Source: a virus
Length of the DNA stretch: 45,432 nucleotides
Reading direction: 5' to 3' (one strand)
IMG/VR virus record: IMGVR_UViG_3300025133_000205
Span: 1-45,432 of that record
Made by a program: the position numbers and the translations under genes. Each line of letters opens with the position of its first letter. The first letter of the stretch is position 1. This document shows, piece by piece, positions 14,507-22,638 of the stretch. The notes beneath the pieces were generated by a model. That model saw nothing but the letters and a program-made list of their open reading frames with translations. It made no database searches and was not told the DNA's origin.

Positions 14507-16153
14507 TTAATATTTATGTGATAAAGTGCCCTCTTGTGGTGGCCTCCATCCTGCGGGAGCCTGCCAGCTAGAAGGATTCTCAGGCTGCTCAGAAACCACA
14601 GCATCGGTATTTATCAAGAGCAACGATATACTTGTGGCATTTTCCAGGGCAGTTTTTGTAACTTTTGTAGGATCTATCACTCCAGACTCAACCAAATCTT
14701 CGTAAGAGTTTGTGGCAGCATTATATCCATAATTAAAGTTATCCACGCCTAGCACATTGTCTATAATTTTATTGCCATCTTCATAAGCATTAACTGCAAT
14801 CTGATACATAGGCCTCGCACACGCGCCTATAAGTACGCGTGCGGCCGGGACTAGATCCTCTTGTAGCAAGCTTAAGTCAACCTCTTTTGCTGCTCTCAGT
14901 AATGCTGTTCCGCCACCGGGTACATAGCCCTCCTCAATTGCGGCTCTTGTGGCGCAAATTGAGTCCTCAACTCTGTCCCCCTTTTCTCTAAGCTCCAATT
15001 CGGTTGAGTAACCAACAGATATTACTGCTGCTTTATTCTGAATAAAAGCTATGCGCTTCTTAGTATCTAGCCTAGCAGAATCTCCTATCAGCTTACCTAG
15101 ATCTTCGTTATAAATGCGAAGTTTCTCCTCATACCTCACCGGATCCTTATCTCCTTCTAGAATCTTGGTAGAGAATCTATTCACAGACACCCTCTTCGCA
15201 AATCCTAGATCAGATACCGCTGCGTTCTTCAGTGGAACACCACTTTCTTCTGAGAAAACCTTTGTGCCAACAAGAACAGATAGAGCTTCTAACCATTCGC
15301 TCTGAGTCGGCCCAAAGACTGGAAGATTAACTGCAACTGCCCGAAGTCTTCCGAGCTTGTTATTTGCAACCAGTGTTGTTAACACCTCCTGTTTTACGGC
15401 TTTAGCGAGAATAAGAACCGGAACATTATTGTCAGACAACTCATTAAAGAGTCCTAGGCAAGAAGACAAGTTCGCGATCTCGTCATTGCAAATTAGAATT
15501 CTACAATTATTTATTTGAGATTCGGTTTGTCCTTCTTCGGTTAAGAACGCTGGAGTTATAAATCCTGATTCTATTTCAATTCCATCTGTAAACCTAACTG
15601 AGTTCCCAGCTTCGGGGAAAGCCTCAGCTACCACTGTTCCGTCCATCCCTACAGCATGAAAGGCTTCTGCAATTTTATTGCCCAACTCGGAGTCATTGTT
15701 GGCAGAGATGGTTGCAATATTTCTTAAGTCCTCTAGTGAGGAAACCTCAATCGATCTTGTGTTGAGATTCCTGATGATCTCTTTCAGGGCCCACTCTATT
15801 CCTGCTTTAAAATGTAATGGGCTATAATTTGTCTCAATTAAAGCACACCCTTTCTTGAGGATTTCATGAGTAAGCACTGTGGCGGTTGTTGTTCCATCCC
15901 CTGCTATAGCGGCGGTTCTTCCTGCCACCTCTTTGATCATCTGACAGGCAAGCTCCTCAACCGGATCTTCTAAGGTAATCTCTCTGGCTACCGTAACTCC
16001 ATCCTTAGTGAGAACTGGCGCTCCCACAAACTTTCCGAGAATTACATTCTTTCCTTGAGGCCCCATTGTTACTGCGACAACTTTTGCTAACTTCTCTGAT
16101 CCGGAGAGGATTTTAGCTCTAGCATTATTTTTAAAAGTTATATCTTTAGCCAT
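14507..16153 (-). CDS. groEL: GroEL-type chaperonin
   Basis: A full-length group I chaperonin of 548 residues, the usual family size. It begins MAKDITFKNNARAKILSG and carries the nucleotide-binding sequences VAVTMGPQGKNVILGK (about 27) and GDGTTTATVLTHEIL (about 85). The C-terminal half has EDSICATRAAIEEGYVPGGG (about 405-425), which includes the position of the catalytic Asp near 398 in E. coli. The usual Gly-Gly-Met tail is replaced by a Pro/Trp-rich end. It would fold proteins in a double ring. No co-chaperonin (GroES) is seen in the window, so it may use the host's, another gene elsewhere, or work without one, as reported for phage EL. The start overlaps the RuvC-like gene by 8 bases. Confidence 0.96.
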   Translation of the reverse strand: MAKDITFKNNARAKILSGSEKLAKVVAVTMGPQGKNVILGKFVGAPVLTKDGVTVAREITLEDPVEELACQMIKEVAGRTAAIAGDGTTTATVLTHEILKKGCALIETNYSPLHFKAGIEWALKEIIRNLNTRSIEVSSLEDLRNIATISANNDSELGNKIAEAFHAVGMDGTVVAEAFPEAGNSVRFTDGIEIESGFITPAFLTEEGQTESQINNCRILICNDEIANLSSCLGLFNELSDNNVPVLILAKAVKQEVLTTLVANNKLGRLRAVAVNLPVFGPTQSEWLEALSVLVGTKVFSEESGVPLKNAAVSDLGFAKRVSVNRFSTKILEGDKDPVRYEEKLRIYNEDLGKLIGDSARLDTKKRIAFIQNKAAVISVGYSTELELREKGDRVEDSICATRAAIEEGYVPGGGTALLRAAKEVDLSLLQEDLVPAARVLIGACARPMYQIAVNAYEDGNKIIDNVLGVDNFNYGYNAATNSYEDLVESGVIDPTKVTKTALENATSISLLLINTDAVVSEQPENPSSWQAPAGWRPPQEGTLSHKY

Positions 16154-16697
16154 TATTTCTATCCTTGTATATGTATGTTAAACAAACCGCTATAGCATCA
16201 GCTTCATCAAGACATTCTTTTGCTAGATTTCCGGCTCTATTTTTTCTAGTCTCAAAGCCCTCAAAGTACTTACAGATGTATTCGAACGCTTCTTCTTTTG
16301 AAGTAATTTTCGTTTTAGACATCTTGCTTAAGATAGATCTTATCGTACTTACTGCGTAACTCGTTGGCTCCATATTGATAGCCTCCAAGCACCCCATTGA
16401 TGTTACCTCATTAAATAACGACAATGTGATGATTGTTCTAGCTGTACTTTTCCCCCTTGGGAATCTACTCGCATAAGATTCTAGGGCTACAAAATCTGGA
16501 TTCTTTTGCTTCAGAAAACTCTTTAGAGTATCTGAATAGCTTAATGCCCGAAAGGCAAGAGATCCCTTCGTAGACTTAGGAGGCTTTATGTGGCCATACT
16601 CTATAAGGTGTTCGGTCTTATCATCATATGCGATAATACACCACCCTGTGGTTGCCGACGATACATCTAATCCTAGTATTCTCTTCATATTTTTCAT
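16146..16697 (-). CDS. ruvC: RuvC-like Holliday junction resolvase
   Basis: A 183-residue protein with the RuvC/RNase H-like fold pattern that resolves four-way junctions. Acidic residues are seen in ILGLDVSSATTGW (about 7-19), VALESYASR (about 70) and LDEADAIAVCL (about 162-172), the expected first, second and last metal ligands. The C-terminal region carries Lys-rich sequence. It lies between SSB and GroEL/RecA and probably processes replication intermediates before packaging. ATG 16697 follows directly on the T-tract of the terminator at 16699-16736 with no ribosome site. ATG 16688 (fourth residue) is an alternative. Confidence 0.88.
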   Translation of the reverse strand: MKNMKRILGLDVSSATTGWCIIAYDDKTEHLIEYGHIKPPKSTKGSLAFRALSYSDTLKSFLKQKNPDFVALESYASRFPRGKSTARTIITLSLFNEVTSMGCLEAINMEPTSYAVSTIRSILSKMSKTKITSKEEAFEYICKYFEGFETRKNRAGNLAKECLDEADAIAVCLTYIYKDRNNG

Positions 16698-16698
16698 A

Positions 16699-16736
16699 AA
16701 AAAGGCGCACAGAGATTATACTCTGTGCGCCTTTTT
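16699..16736 (-). terminator. Strong bidirectional terminator
   Basis: A perfect 16-bp inverted repeat (AAAAAGGCGCACAGAG and its complement) with a 6-base loop. On the minus strand the stem ends in a run of T. It follows the SSB gene and reaches within two bases of the resolvase start codon. The minus-strand loop is exactly TATAAT, a consensus -10 hexamer. Confidence 0.92.
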
Positions 16737-16757
16737 ATCTAGGTTAGAAAAGGACTC

Positions 16758-17390
16758 TTATTCGAAATCGAACTCAAAATCCTCGCTCGTTGCAGTTTTG
16801 CTGTTGGTGCCCGTTGTCGAATCTGAGTCACCCTCAGAGAGGCTCCAGCCCATCTTTGCCGCCACCGCTTCCGACGTAGCCGGAGTGATGAGCTTCTCCA
16901 GATTAACTCTATCATTGAACTCAACAAACTTTGACTTAAAGTCTGACGATAGAGCCTCTTTGGGGTTCGGCGTTACACTGTATAGCGGCTGCTGGCCCTT
17001 CGGACCCCTGTTGACAGTAATATCATATGCCGTTACCTTGCCCCATCGGGAGTTGTTGTACAGAGACTTAATTCCGTTATAAATCTGAGGGCCAATCTCT
17101 AGGAGGCGGAACTCATCATCAGTTCGATCAAGAATTTTCACGAACCATCGGGCCTGTCTCTTGAATCCTGAATCCTCAAGCCGACGAACCAACTCGGGAT
17201 GATTTGCTGGCGAATTAACCTTGCCCTTAGTTCCATCGGGCCCTGTGACCCAATGAATATAAAACTGAACAGGATTGCCCATAACGCGAACAATATTCTC
17301 ACCCTCTGTTAGTCTAGCAAAATCAGACTTCTGTGAAGACTCTGAATCTGCTGAATTCCAATCAACCTCTCCAAATACCATATTTCCCAT
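16758..17390 (-). CDS. ssb: Single-stranded DNA-binding protein
   Basis: A 210-residue protein fitting phage SSBs. A central region of about 25-150 alternates strands and aromatic residues (VMGNPVQFYIHWVTG, ARWFVKILDR, WGKVTAYDITVNRGPKGQQP) as in OB folds. It is followed by a Ser/Thr/Gly linker and an acidic, aromatic C-tail ending EDFEFDFE, the hallmark that recruits partner replication proteins. It would coat single strands during replication and recombination. The start ATG 17390 has AAGGAG at ideal spacing; a terminator follows the gene. The leader contains a hairpin and four phased repeats that may serve autoregulation. Confidence 0.85.
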   Translation of the reverse strand: MGNMVFGEVDWNSADSESSQKSDFARLTEGENIVRVMGNPVQFYIHWVTGPDGTKGKVNSPANHPELVRRLEDSGFKRQARWFVKILDRTDDEFRLLEIGPQIYNGIKSLYNNSRWGKVTAYDITVNRGPKGQQPLYSVTPNPKEALSSDFKSKFVEFNDRVNLEKLITPATSEAVAAKMGWSLSEGDSDSTTGTNSKTATSEDFEFDFE

Positions 17391-17399
17391 ATCTACTCC

Positions 17400-17468
17400 T
17401 TGTGCTTAAGAGCACAAATTAGCCATTTGCACGTTATTACGCAGTATTGCGCGGTATTGTGCGTTGTT
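17400..17468 (-). promoter_or_regulatory. SSB leader: hairpin beside the ribosome site plus four 10-nt repeats
   Basis: In mRNA sense, four tandem 10-base units (AACAACGCAC, AATACCGCGC, AATACTGCGT, AATAACGTGC; 17429-17468) precede a perfect 7-bp hairpin TTGTGCT-CTTA-AGCACAA (17400-17417), which abuts AGGAG and the SSB start. T4 gene 32 is known to be translationally autoregulated by its protein binding a leader that contains a folded RNA element. The layout here suggests a comparable operator, or a DNA operator with helical phasing. Confidence 0.5.
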
Positions 17469-17481
17469 TGGCTCTGTGGAT

Positions 17482-18036
17482 TTATCCCCAATCTATCTCT
17501 TCGGAGTCACCTCCGAAATCATTTGACTGAGAATTTCCGGGGAACGTATCACCCTCAGTCTTTGAAGCCCCGAAGCCTATGCTGCTTGCCGCCTCAATAG
17601 AATAATCTCTTTTTAGGAAAGTCTTGAGAGCATAATGCCATCCCGAGAAGTATCCTGCCTTATTTTCTAACCATTTCTTGCAAGCCTTCGCTAGTACCTG
17701 TTTGTTGCAGGCCGCAATATAATCATCGTCGGCTTGAGCAAACCATTCTTTATCTTTCGCAGTCTTATGCCCAGCTTTAACAGCCTTATTCAAGGCTGCA
17801 TCTGACCATGCCTTATTCTTTCCTGCATCAAGATGGCTAATCCATCTATCGATTTGGACTATTCTCTCTTGGCATTGATTCTGCCCCTCAAGGGTTAGCA
17901 GCAAACATCTTTCTGCTATATTTAGATCAACAATGCCATTAGCAGGAAGCGCAGCCTCAATGTCTTCTATCGACTTAATATCGATATCCTTTATCGAAAA
18001 AGCTTCAACAGAGAGTTTTTCGTATAATTTACTCAT
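17482..18036 (-). CDS. Hypothetical protein upstream of SSB
   Basis: A 184-residue protein of unknown function. I chose ATG 18036 because GGAGAACAGG lies just upstream and the codon overlaps the stop of the previous gene (ATGAGTAA). A longer frame to 18120 would overlap that gene by about 90 bases. It has a helical N-terminus, a Lys/Ala/Trp-rich centre (DKEWFAQADDDYIAACNKQV) and a flexible Ser/Gly-rich acidic tail ending DSEEIDWG that resembles an SSB-type acidic tip. Its place beside SSB suggests a replication accessory. Confidence 0.72.
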   Translation of the reverse strand: MSKLYEKLSVEAFSIKDIDIKSIEDIEAALPANGIVDLNIAERCLLLTLEGQNQCQERIVQIDRWISHLDAGKNKAWSDAALNKAVKAGHKTAKDKEWFAQADDDYIAACNKQVLAKACKKWLENKAGYFSGWHYALKTFLKRDYSIEAASSIGFGASKTEGDTFPGNSQSNDFGGDSEEIDWG

Positions 18037-18367
18037 CCTGTTCTCCAAAAACGACGGCCTCAATTCGCTCGACCCGCTCAACAATATTATCCACGGATTC
18101 CCTGCTGACAATTTTTTCACTAACTTTTTTCAGTTCGCCATCCAGCATTCTTATCCTCTGGTTCATCATAACATTTAGGATAAAGTACACAACACCAATA
18201 TGAACAACGTTATCTATTGGTGGAGTTATTGATATTAAAATTCCGTTTTTATCTGTAGAGAACAAACCTACAAAGCCTTTTGGCCCAAACTGCTCAACTA
18301 GAGCGTTATAGTATCCAAACTCTGAATCGCTAAGATCAAGTCGCTTGTTTCCAACCGCCCTTATCAT
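18029..18367 (-). CDS. Hypothetical small protein with C-terminal coiled coil
   Basis: A 112-residue protein. The N-terminal half is strand-rich with FGPKGFVGLFSTDKNGILI and a hydrophobic stretch (VVHIGVVYFILNVMM). The last 40 residues form an amphipathic helix (LKKVSEKIVSRESVDNIVER) suggestive of oligomerisation. The ATGA overlap with the gene upstream and the ATGAGTAA overlap downstream place it in a coupled chain between DnaE and SSB. No family recognised. Confidence 0.68.
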   Translation of the reverse strand: MIRAVGNKRLDLSDSEFGYYNALVEQFGPKGFVGLFSTDKNGILISITPPIDNVVHIGVVYFILNVMMNQRIRMLDGELKKVSEKIVSRESVDNIVERVERIEAVVFGEQDE

Positions 18368-18879
18368 CGTTTGAGCCTCCTAACTGACGCGCCCGGACTT
18401 CTTACCCCACTTTCTTTGGCTAACCGCTTTAGCCTTTCAATCTTCAGATCTGCGTCTAAAGCCTCTGGTAATAGATCTTTGTTCTTCTTTAAGATTTCCT
18501 TGCGAACCTGCTCTCTTATGTCCTCATAAGACTCTTCGGTCGCAGCAGCCTCAGTGCTCGCCGCTGGAGGCCCCTCCTTCGCCTCTGTGGCCTGCGGCTC
18601 TGCACCTTCGGCTCCTGGCTCGCCTTCCTCGGAGGGAGCCTTAGCGACGACGTCAGGGGGGAAGAACTCTATCAGCATAAATAGCGCTATATCAAAAAGA
18701 TCATCAGCTACAAGCTTTTCCGAAAATGGCTGATTAGAAAGCTTCTGACGAAGCAGATCTAAGCGCCGACTATGTAGATTCCCCAATAGGGCTCCACCAC
18801 ATGCCGGACAACAGTTTTTCATAAGAGAATGTCTCATCGAGTGTTGAACTTCGAAGTTACAGTTTCTACAATTCATCAT
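18364..18879 (-). CDS. Hypothetical protein with N-terminal zinc finger
   Basis: A 171-residue protein. The first 30 residues contain CRNCNF and CCPACGG, a probable zinc ribbon, preceding a helical segment LHSRRLDLLRQKLSNQPFSE. An Ala/Glu/Pro-rich linker (about 80-115) separates it from a Lys-rich C-terminal helix ending SVRRLKR. The start overlaps the DnaE stop (ATGATGA). Zinc ribbon plus basic tail suggests nucleic-acid or polymerase binding; nothing more specific is supported. Confidence 0.7.
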   Translation of the reverse strand: MMNCRNCNFEVQHSMRHSLMKNCCPACGGALLGNLHSRRLDLLRQKLSNQPFSEKLVADDLFDIALFMLIEFFPPDVVAKAPSEEGEPGAEGAEPQATEAKEGPPAASTEAAATEESYEDIREQVRKEILKKNKDLLPEALDADLKIERLKRLAKESGVRSPGASVRRLKR

Positions 18880-21800
18880 AATGATTTCCCGTAAACCCTC
18901 TCAAGGCTTGAGAGGGCTAAGTCTTTTTGGTCCAAATAACTATTTACTTTGCAAATCGCCTTGATTGGCGTTCCATCTTTTAGGATTGCCTTATATCTTT
19001 CGTAATCATCAGCCCAAAGCGTCATACCACAAGTGTCTCCATTGACATCCTCTACTAAGTATTTTGCAAATTTCTTCCCTACATTTTTACCATTTTTGAT
19101 CTTAAATTCCTTAATTTTTGTTTTAATTATTGCTTCTATTTTTAGCCTAACTCCTTCTGATTGAATCTTGACATCAGAAAGCTGAGTTACCATCGGCCCG
19201 CCAGTAAAGAAGCTCTTGAACACTTCATGTAAACTTCCTGACAACGAGCGGCCCATAACCTCTCTTTCGTTAAGAAGAATCTCTTTTCTATCCCATTCGT
19301 CAGCGTTTGTCGTAAAGGCTGTAGCTGCTACAATTTCTGAGAATCTACTTGAGTCGGCCGGAATGTTATACTCCTCAAGCAGCAACTCAAAATTATCTTT
19401 TGAAACCTTTTTCCAGGCAGGATTGTCGGCAAGAATTTTCTTTTCTATAGTCTTCTTTACTGCCGTCCTTGCTTTGGACCTGTACTTTTGATAGTTATCA
19501 TGCATATCTTTTCTTGACAACTCAAAGCAATCCATTGCTCCAGACTTCGACAGTGACTCAAGGACTATTTTTCCAACCGTTCTGCTGTTGTTTTTTGAAA
19601 CAAATTCTCCAAAACTAGCATATGGTTTATTTTCAAGAATGCTCTCGATAGCCTTTTCTCCGACACCCTTTACTGCAGAAAGTCCGGTGATAATCGCTCC
19701 GTCCTCTCCTATTGCATAGGGCCCAATAGACTTATTAACATCTGGATGCGTAATATCTATTTCCATATTCTTGCACTCAGATATATATTCCTGCGTCTTA
19801 TCGCTATTCGGATCTTCTGAGTTTATCAGAGCGCACATAAACTCTGTTGGATAATGATGGCGAAGCCACGCGGTATAAAAAGATATTTTAGAATAAGAGA
19901 TAGAGTGAGACTTGTTGAAACTATATTTTCCAAGAGGAAGTATAAAGTCTCTCCATATTAAAGTAGCAGTTTTGTGGGTCATATTGCTATAGTCCATGCA
20001 GTCTTTTATGAATGCCGCCTCAGTTCTGAGAACCATATCCTTGTCTTTCCCCTTTAGTTTGCTGATTTTGCGAAGAGCATCTGCCTGATTTAGATCCCAC
20101 CCGGCGCAATCCTGAGCGATAAACATCGCCTGTTCCTCATAAACTAGCACCCCATAGGTGGTCTTTAGTGCTCGCTCTAGCTTTGGGTGCTCATAGTCAA
20201 ATTCCCCCTTTCCAAGACGTCTCTTTATATACTTCTTTCTTGCCTCAGGAAGACAAGACGGCCTACCCAATGCGTTAATATCAGATATATCTCCAATAAC
20301 TTTAGGCTTTATCTTTATGCATAGGGGCGTTAGCGATGACTCAAGCTGAAACACTCCTGACGTTTCTCCCCGCCCAAGCATATCATATACTTCTTGGTCA
20401 TTTAAATCGATGTTATCGGTTGTAAGGCTTTTTCCAGTTGTCAAGCTTATAAGTTTAAAGGCATTATCGATCACCGTCAGTGTCTTGACACCCAAAAGAT
20501 CCATCTTTATAAGGCCATTATCTTCACATCTAGTTTTTTCCCACTGGGTGACGGTGTTTCCATCTTTGTCAATTCTCAATGGAATAGTCTCATACAGCGG
20601 ATCTTCGCCAATAACTATGCCAGCAGCATGGACAGACCAGTTTCGAGTTAGATTCTGGAGCTTATTGCCATATTCGTAAAGTTCGGGATACTTTTTCATA
20701 AGCTGAGAAAATTGAGGACTATCTTCTACGGCCTCTTCTAAAGTTTTTGCGTCAGGCATTATAGATGTAATATAATTTGAAATCTTAAATGCTTGAGATT
20801 TATCACCACCCAAACGAAGGCTTCTTGCTACGTCCTTGATGACGACCTTTGGAGACAGAGTGCTCCAGTTAGAAATCGATGCAACCTTATCATTTCCATA
20901 TTTTTCTTTAATATATTCCTTGACAACGCCGGGATCTGAGAAATCCGTATCTATATCTGGGAATGATTTCTTTTGATTATTGTGAAATCTCTCAAAGATC
21001 AAATCATATTCGATTGGATCTACATCGGTGATTCCAGTTAAATATGCAACCAAACTTCCAGACGCCGATCCTCTTCCAGGCCCAACAGGCATCCTTTTTT
21101 TCGCCCAATTTATGTAGTCAGAAACGATGAGCATATAAGACGAGAAGTTCTTCTCCTCCAACACTCCGAGTTCAACCTTTACTCTATCCCAATAGAGTTC
21201 TTTTTTCTCATTATCAAACTCTGCTGCTTTCTTTTTAAATCCATCAATACATCGGTACCTTAGGAGTGCTTTATCCTCCGAAACTGTAGACCCAGTTTTC
21301 TCATACCACAAAGAAAAGGCATCATAATCTGGTTCGTTTTTAACCGGAAAAGTCGGAAGTCTTGCGCCCTTTGGCTTAATATAGTGTGGTTCATCACAAG
21401 CATTCATGATCTTGATTGTATTTTCCATGCCTTTGCTGGCGATTTTATTGCCAAAGAAATCAACAATTTCACTTGAAGCCTTTAAATACATGTCCTGTAC
21501 ACCATATCGGAATCTATCAGGATCATTAACAGCCTTTTTATCTTTGATTGCTAACATAAAATCGTGATACTTTGCGTGTTCTTTATCTCGATAGTGAGCA
21601 TCACAAGTTATTACATACGGAATACCAAGGTCGCCTGAGATTCTCAGGAGAGACTCATTAAGCTTTACTTGATTAACTTCTGTTCCGTTTTTATTTGTTG
21701 CCTGCAAAGCGTGCGGCTGCAACTCAAGAAAGAATCGATCATTAAATATTGAATGGAACCGATTGATGTACTCTATGGCCAACTTCTCATCTTGCTCGGT

Positions 21801-22247
21801 TATAAGGGTCTTTGCGACAAGACCATTGCAACAAGCTGTAAGTGCGAAAACACCTTCATTATATTTCTCGATATGCTCCCAGGAAATTCTCGGAACTCTT
21901 TTTCCCATGTATCCAGAAACTTGATTTTGAAAAGCTAAGTAATTTAGTCTTAAGATATTTTTATATCCTGTCTCATTTTTAGCCAACAAAACAAGATGGT
22001 GGTTCTTTTTCTCCGAGAGATCATCCGCAAAATACGCTTCCATACCGGGAATAAACTTTATGCCAGTTTCTTGGCTTGCGAGATAGGCGTCATAGGTGGC
22101 AGTCAGTGTTCCGTGATCTGTCACGGCTACTGCTGGATGCCCAATCTCTTTGGCTCTCTTAAATAAATCTAAAGTGTCGTTCATTCCGTCGAGCGGGCTT
22201 CCCAGCTCTGTATGATTATGAAGCGATACGAATGGGCCTTTTGACAT
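18876..22247 (-). CDS. dnaE: DNA polymerase III alpha subunit (DnaE)
   Basis: The phage replicative polymerase, of bacterial family C type, 1123 residues and near the size of cellular DnaE. The PHP domain comes first (SLHNHTELGSPLDG, then VTDHGTLTA, MEAYFADD and CDAHY). Catalytic Asp residues are in PDIDTDFSD (432, 434) and GLIKMDLLGVKTL (about 583). Later parts show YGVLVYEEQAMFIAQDCAGW, KYSFNKSHSISYSKISFYTA, a helix-hairpin-helix (LSAVKGVGEKAIESIL) and a C-terminal OB-like region. I chose ATG 22247 because AAGGAG lies 6 bases upstream; an in-frame codon 33 bases earlier lies inside the terminator. No separate proofreading exonuclease was recognised here, so the PHP domain or the host may supply it. 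Confidence 0.96.
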   Translation of the reverse strand: MSKGPFVSLHNHTELGSPLDGMNDTLDLFKRAKEIGHPAVAVTDHGTLTATYDAYLASQETGIKFIPGMEAYFADDLSEKKNHHLVLLAKNETGYKNILRLNYLAFQNQVSGYMGKRVPRISWEHIEKYNEGVFALTACCNGLVAKTLITEQDEKLAIEYINRFHSIFNDRFFLELQPHALQATNKNGTEVNQVKLNESLLRISGDLGIPYVITCDAHYRDKEHAKYHDFMLAIKDKKAVNDPDRFRYGVQDMYLKASSEIVDFFGNKIASKGMENTIKIMNACDEPHYIKPKGARLPTFPVKNEPDYDAFSLWYEKTGSTVSEDKALLRYRCIDGFKKKAAEFDNEKKELYWDRVKVELGVLEEKNFSSYMLIVSDYINWAKKRMPVGPGRGSASGSLVAYLTGITDVDPIEYDLIFERFHNNQKKSFPDIDTDFSDPGVVKEYIKEKYGNDKVASISNWSTLSPKVVIKDVARSLRLGGDKSQAFKISNYITSIMPDAKTLEEAVEDSPQFSQLMKKYPELYEYGNKLQNLTRNWSVHAAGIVIGEDPLYETIPLRIDKDGNTVTQWEKTRCEDNGLIKMDLLGVKTLTVIDNAFKLISLTTGKSLTTDNIDLNDQEVYDMLGRGETSGVFQLESSLTPLCIKIKPKVIGDISDINALGRPSCLPEARKKYIKRRLGKGEFDYEHPKLERALKTTYGVLVYEEQAMFIAQDCAGWDLNQADALRKISKLKGKDKDMVLRTEAAFIKDCMDYSNMTHKTATLIWRDFILPLGKYSFNKSHSISYSKISFYTAWLRHHYPTEFMCALINSEDPNSDKTQEYISECKNMEIDITHPDVNKSIGPYAIGEDGAIITGLSAVKGVGEKAIESILENKPYASFGEFVSKNNSRTVGKIVLESLSKSGAMDCFELSRKDMHDNYQKYRSKARTAVKKTIEKKILADNPAWKKVSKDNFELLLEEYNIPADSSRFSEIVAATAFTTNADEWDRKEILLNEREVMGRSLSGSLHEVFKSFFTGGPMVTQLSDVKIQSEGVRLKIEAIIKTKIKEFKIKNGKNVGKKFAKYLVEDVNGDTCGMTLWADDYERYKAILKDGTPIKAICKVNSYLDQKDLALSSLERVYGKSL

Positions 22248-22260
22248 TTTTCTCCTTAAA

Positions 22261-22298
22261 AATAGGTGTAGCGGACGCAATGGCCCGCTACACCTATT
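22261..22298 (-). terminator. Rho-independent terminator before dnaE
   Basis: A perfect 14-bp inverted repeat (AATAGGTGTAGCGG and its complement) with a 10-base loop. The minus-strand copy is followed by TTTTT and then the AAGGAG ribosome site of dnaE. It would stop transcription coming from the 98-residue gene, so dnaE depends either on read-through or on a promoter I could not place. Confidence 0.88.
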
Positions 22299-22327
22299 CT
22301 ACTCGCGCGATTAAAGTTGGCCTAAGA

Positions 22328-22624
22328 TTATTCGGCTACCATTCCGTGGATATTATCATAGATTTCATTAACGATCTCCATATCGATATCTTTCTTGGCA
22401 GCCGCCAGCGCCTGTGCTAGCTCCTTCTTTGGAAGGCTTTTCGCCTTAAGGAAGTCGGAGGACCAATCTCGTCGGGCCTCCTGCAGATCCTTGATGCTTA
22501 GCTCATAAACCATATACTGCTTCACATACTCTTTTACGTCTTCCATGGCCCAAGTAGTTCCGCCATCTTCTGACTCGTTAAAAATTCGGACCATACTACC
22601 CTGTTCTGCCTCTTCTGCACTCAT
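22328..22624 (-). CDS. Hypothetical small acidic protein
   Basis: A 98-residue protein, mainly helical (DLQEARRDWSSDFLKAKSLP, then LAQALAAAKKDIDMEIVNEI) with an acidic N-terminus. GGAG precedes ATG 22624, and a strong terminator follows 30 bases after the stop, so it may be an abundant product. The size and composition recall small phage DNA-binding or transcription-accessory proteins, but I cannot assign a family. Confidence 0.7.
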   Translation of the reverse strand: MSAEEAEQGSMVRIFNESEDGGTTWAMEDVKEYVKQYMVYELSIKDLQEARRDWSSDFLKAKSLPKKELAQALAAAKKDIDMEIVNEIYDNIHGMVAE

Positions 22625-22638
22625 AAAAACTCCTATTA

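Noticed and set aside
16588-17082. Plus-strand 164-codon frame across the terminator between ssb and the resolvase gene
   Set aside because: It crosses a strong bidirectional terminator and lies opposite two genes with clear motifs.
18037-18120. Longer start for the gene ending at 17482
   Set aside because: It would overlap the upstream gene by about 90 bases, whereas ATG 18036 has a good ribosome site and a typical stop/start overlap.
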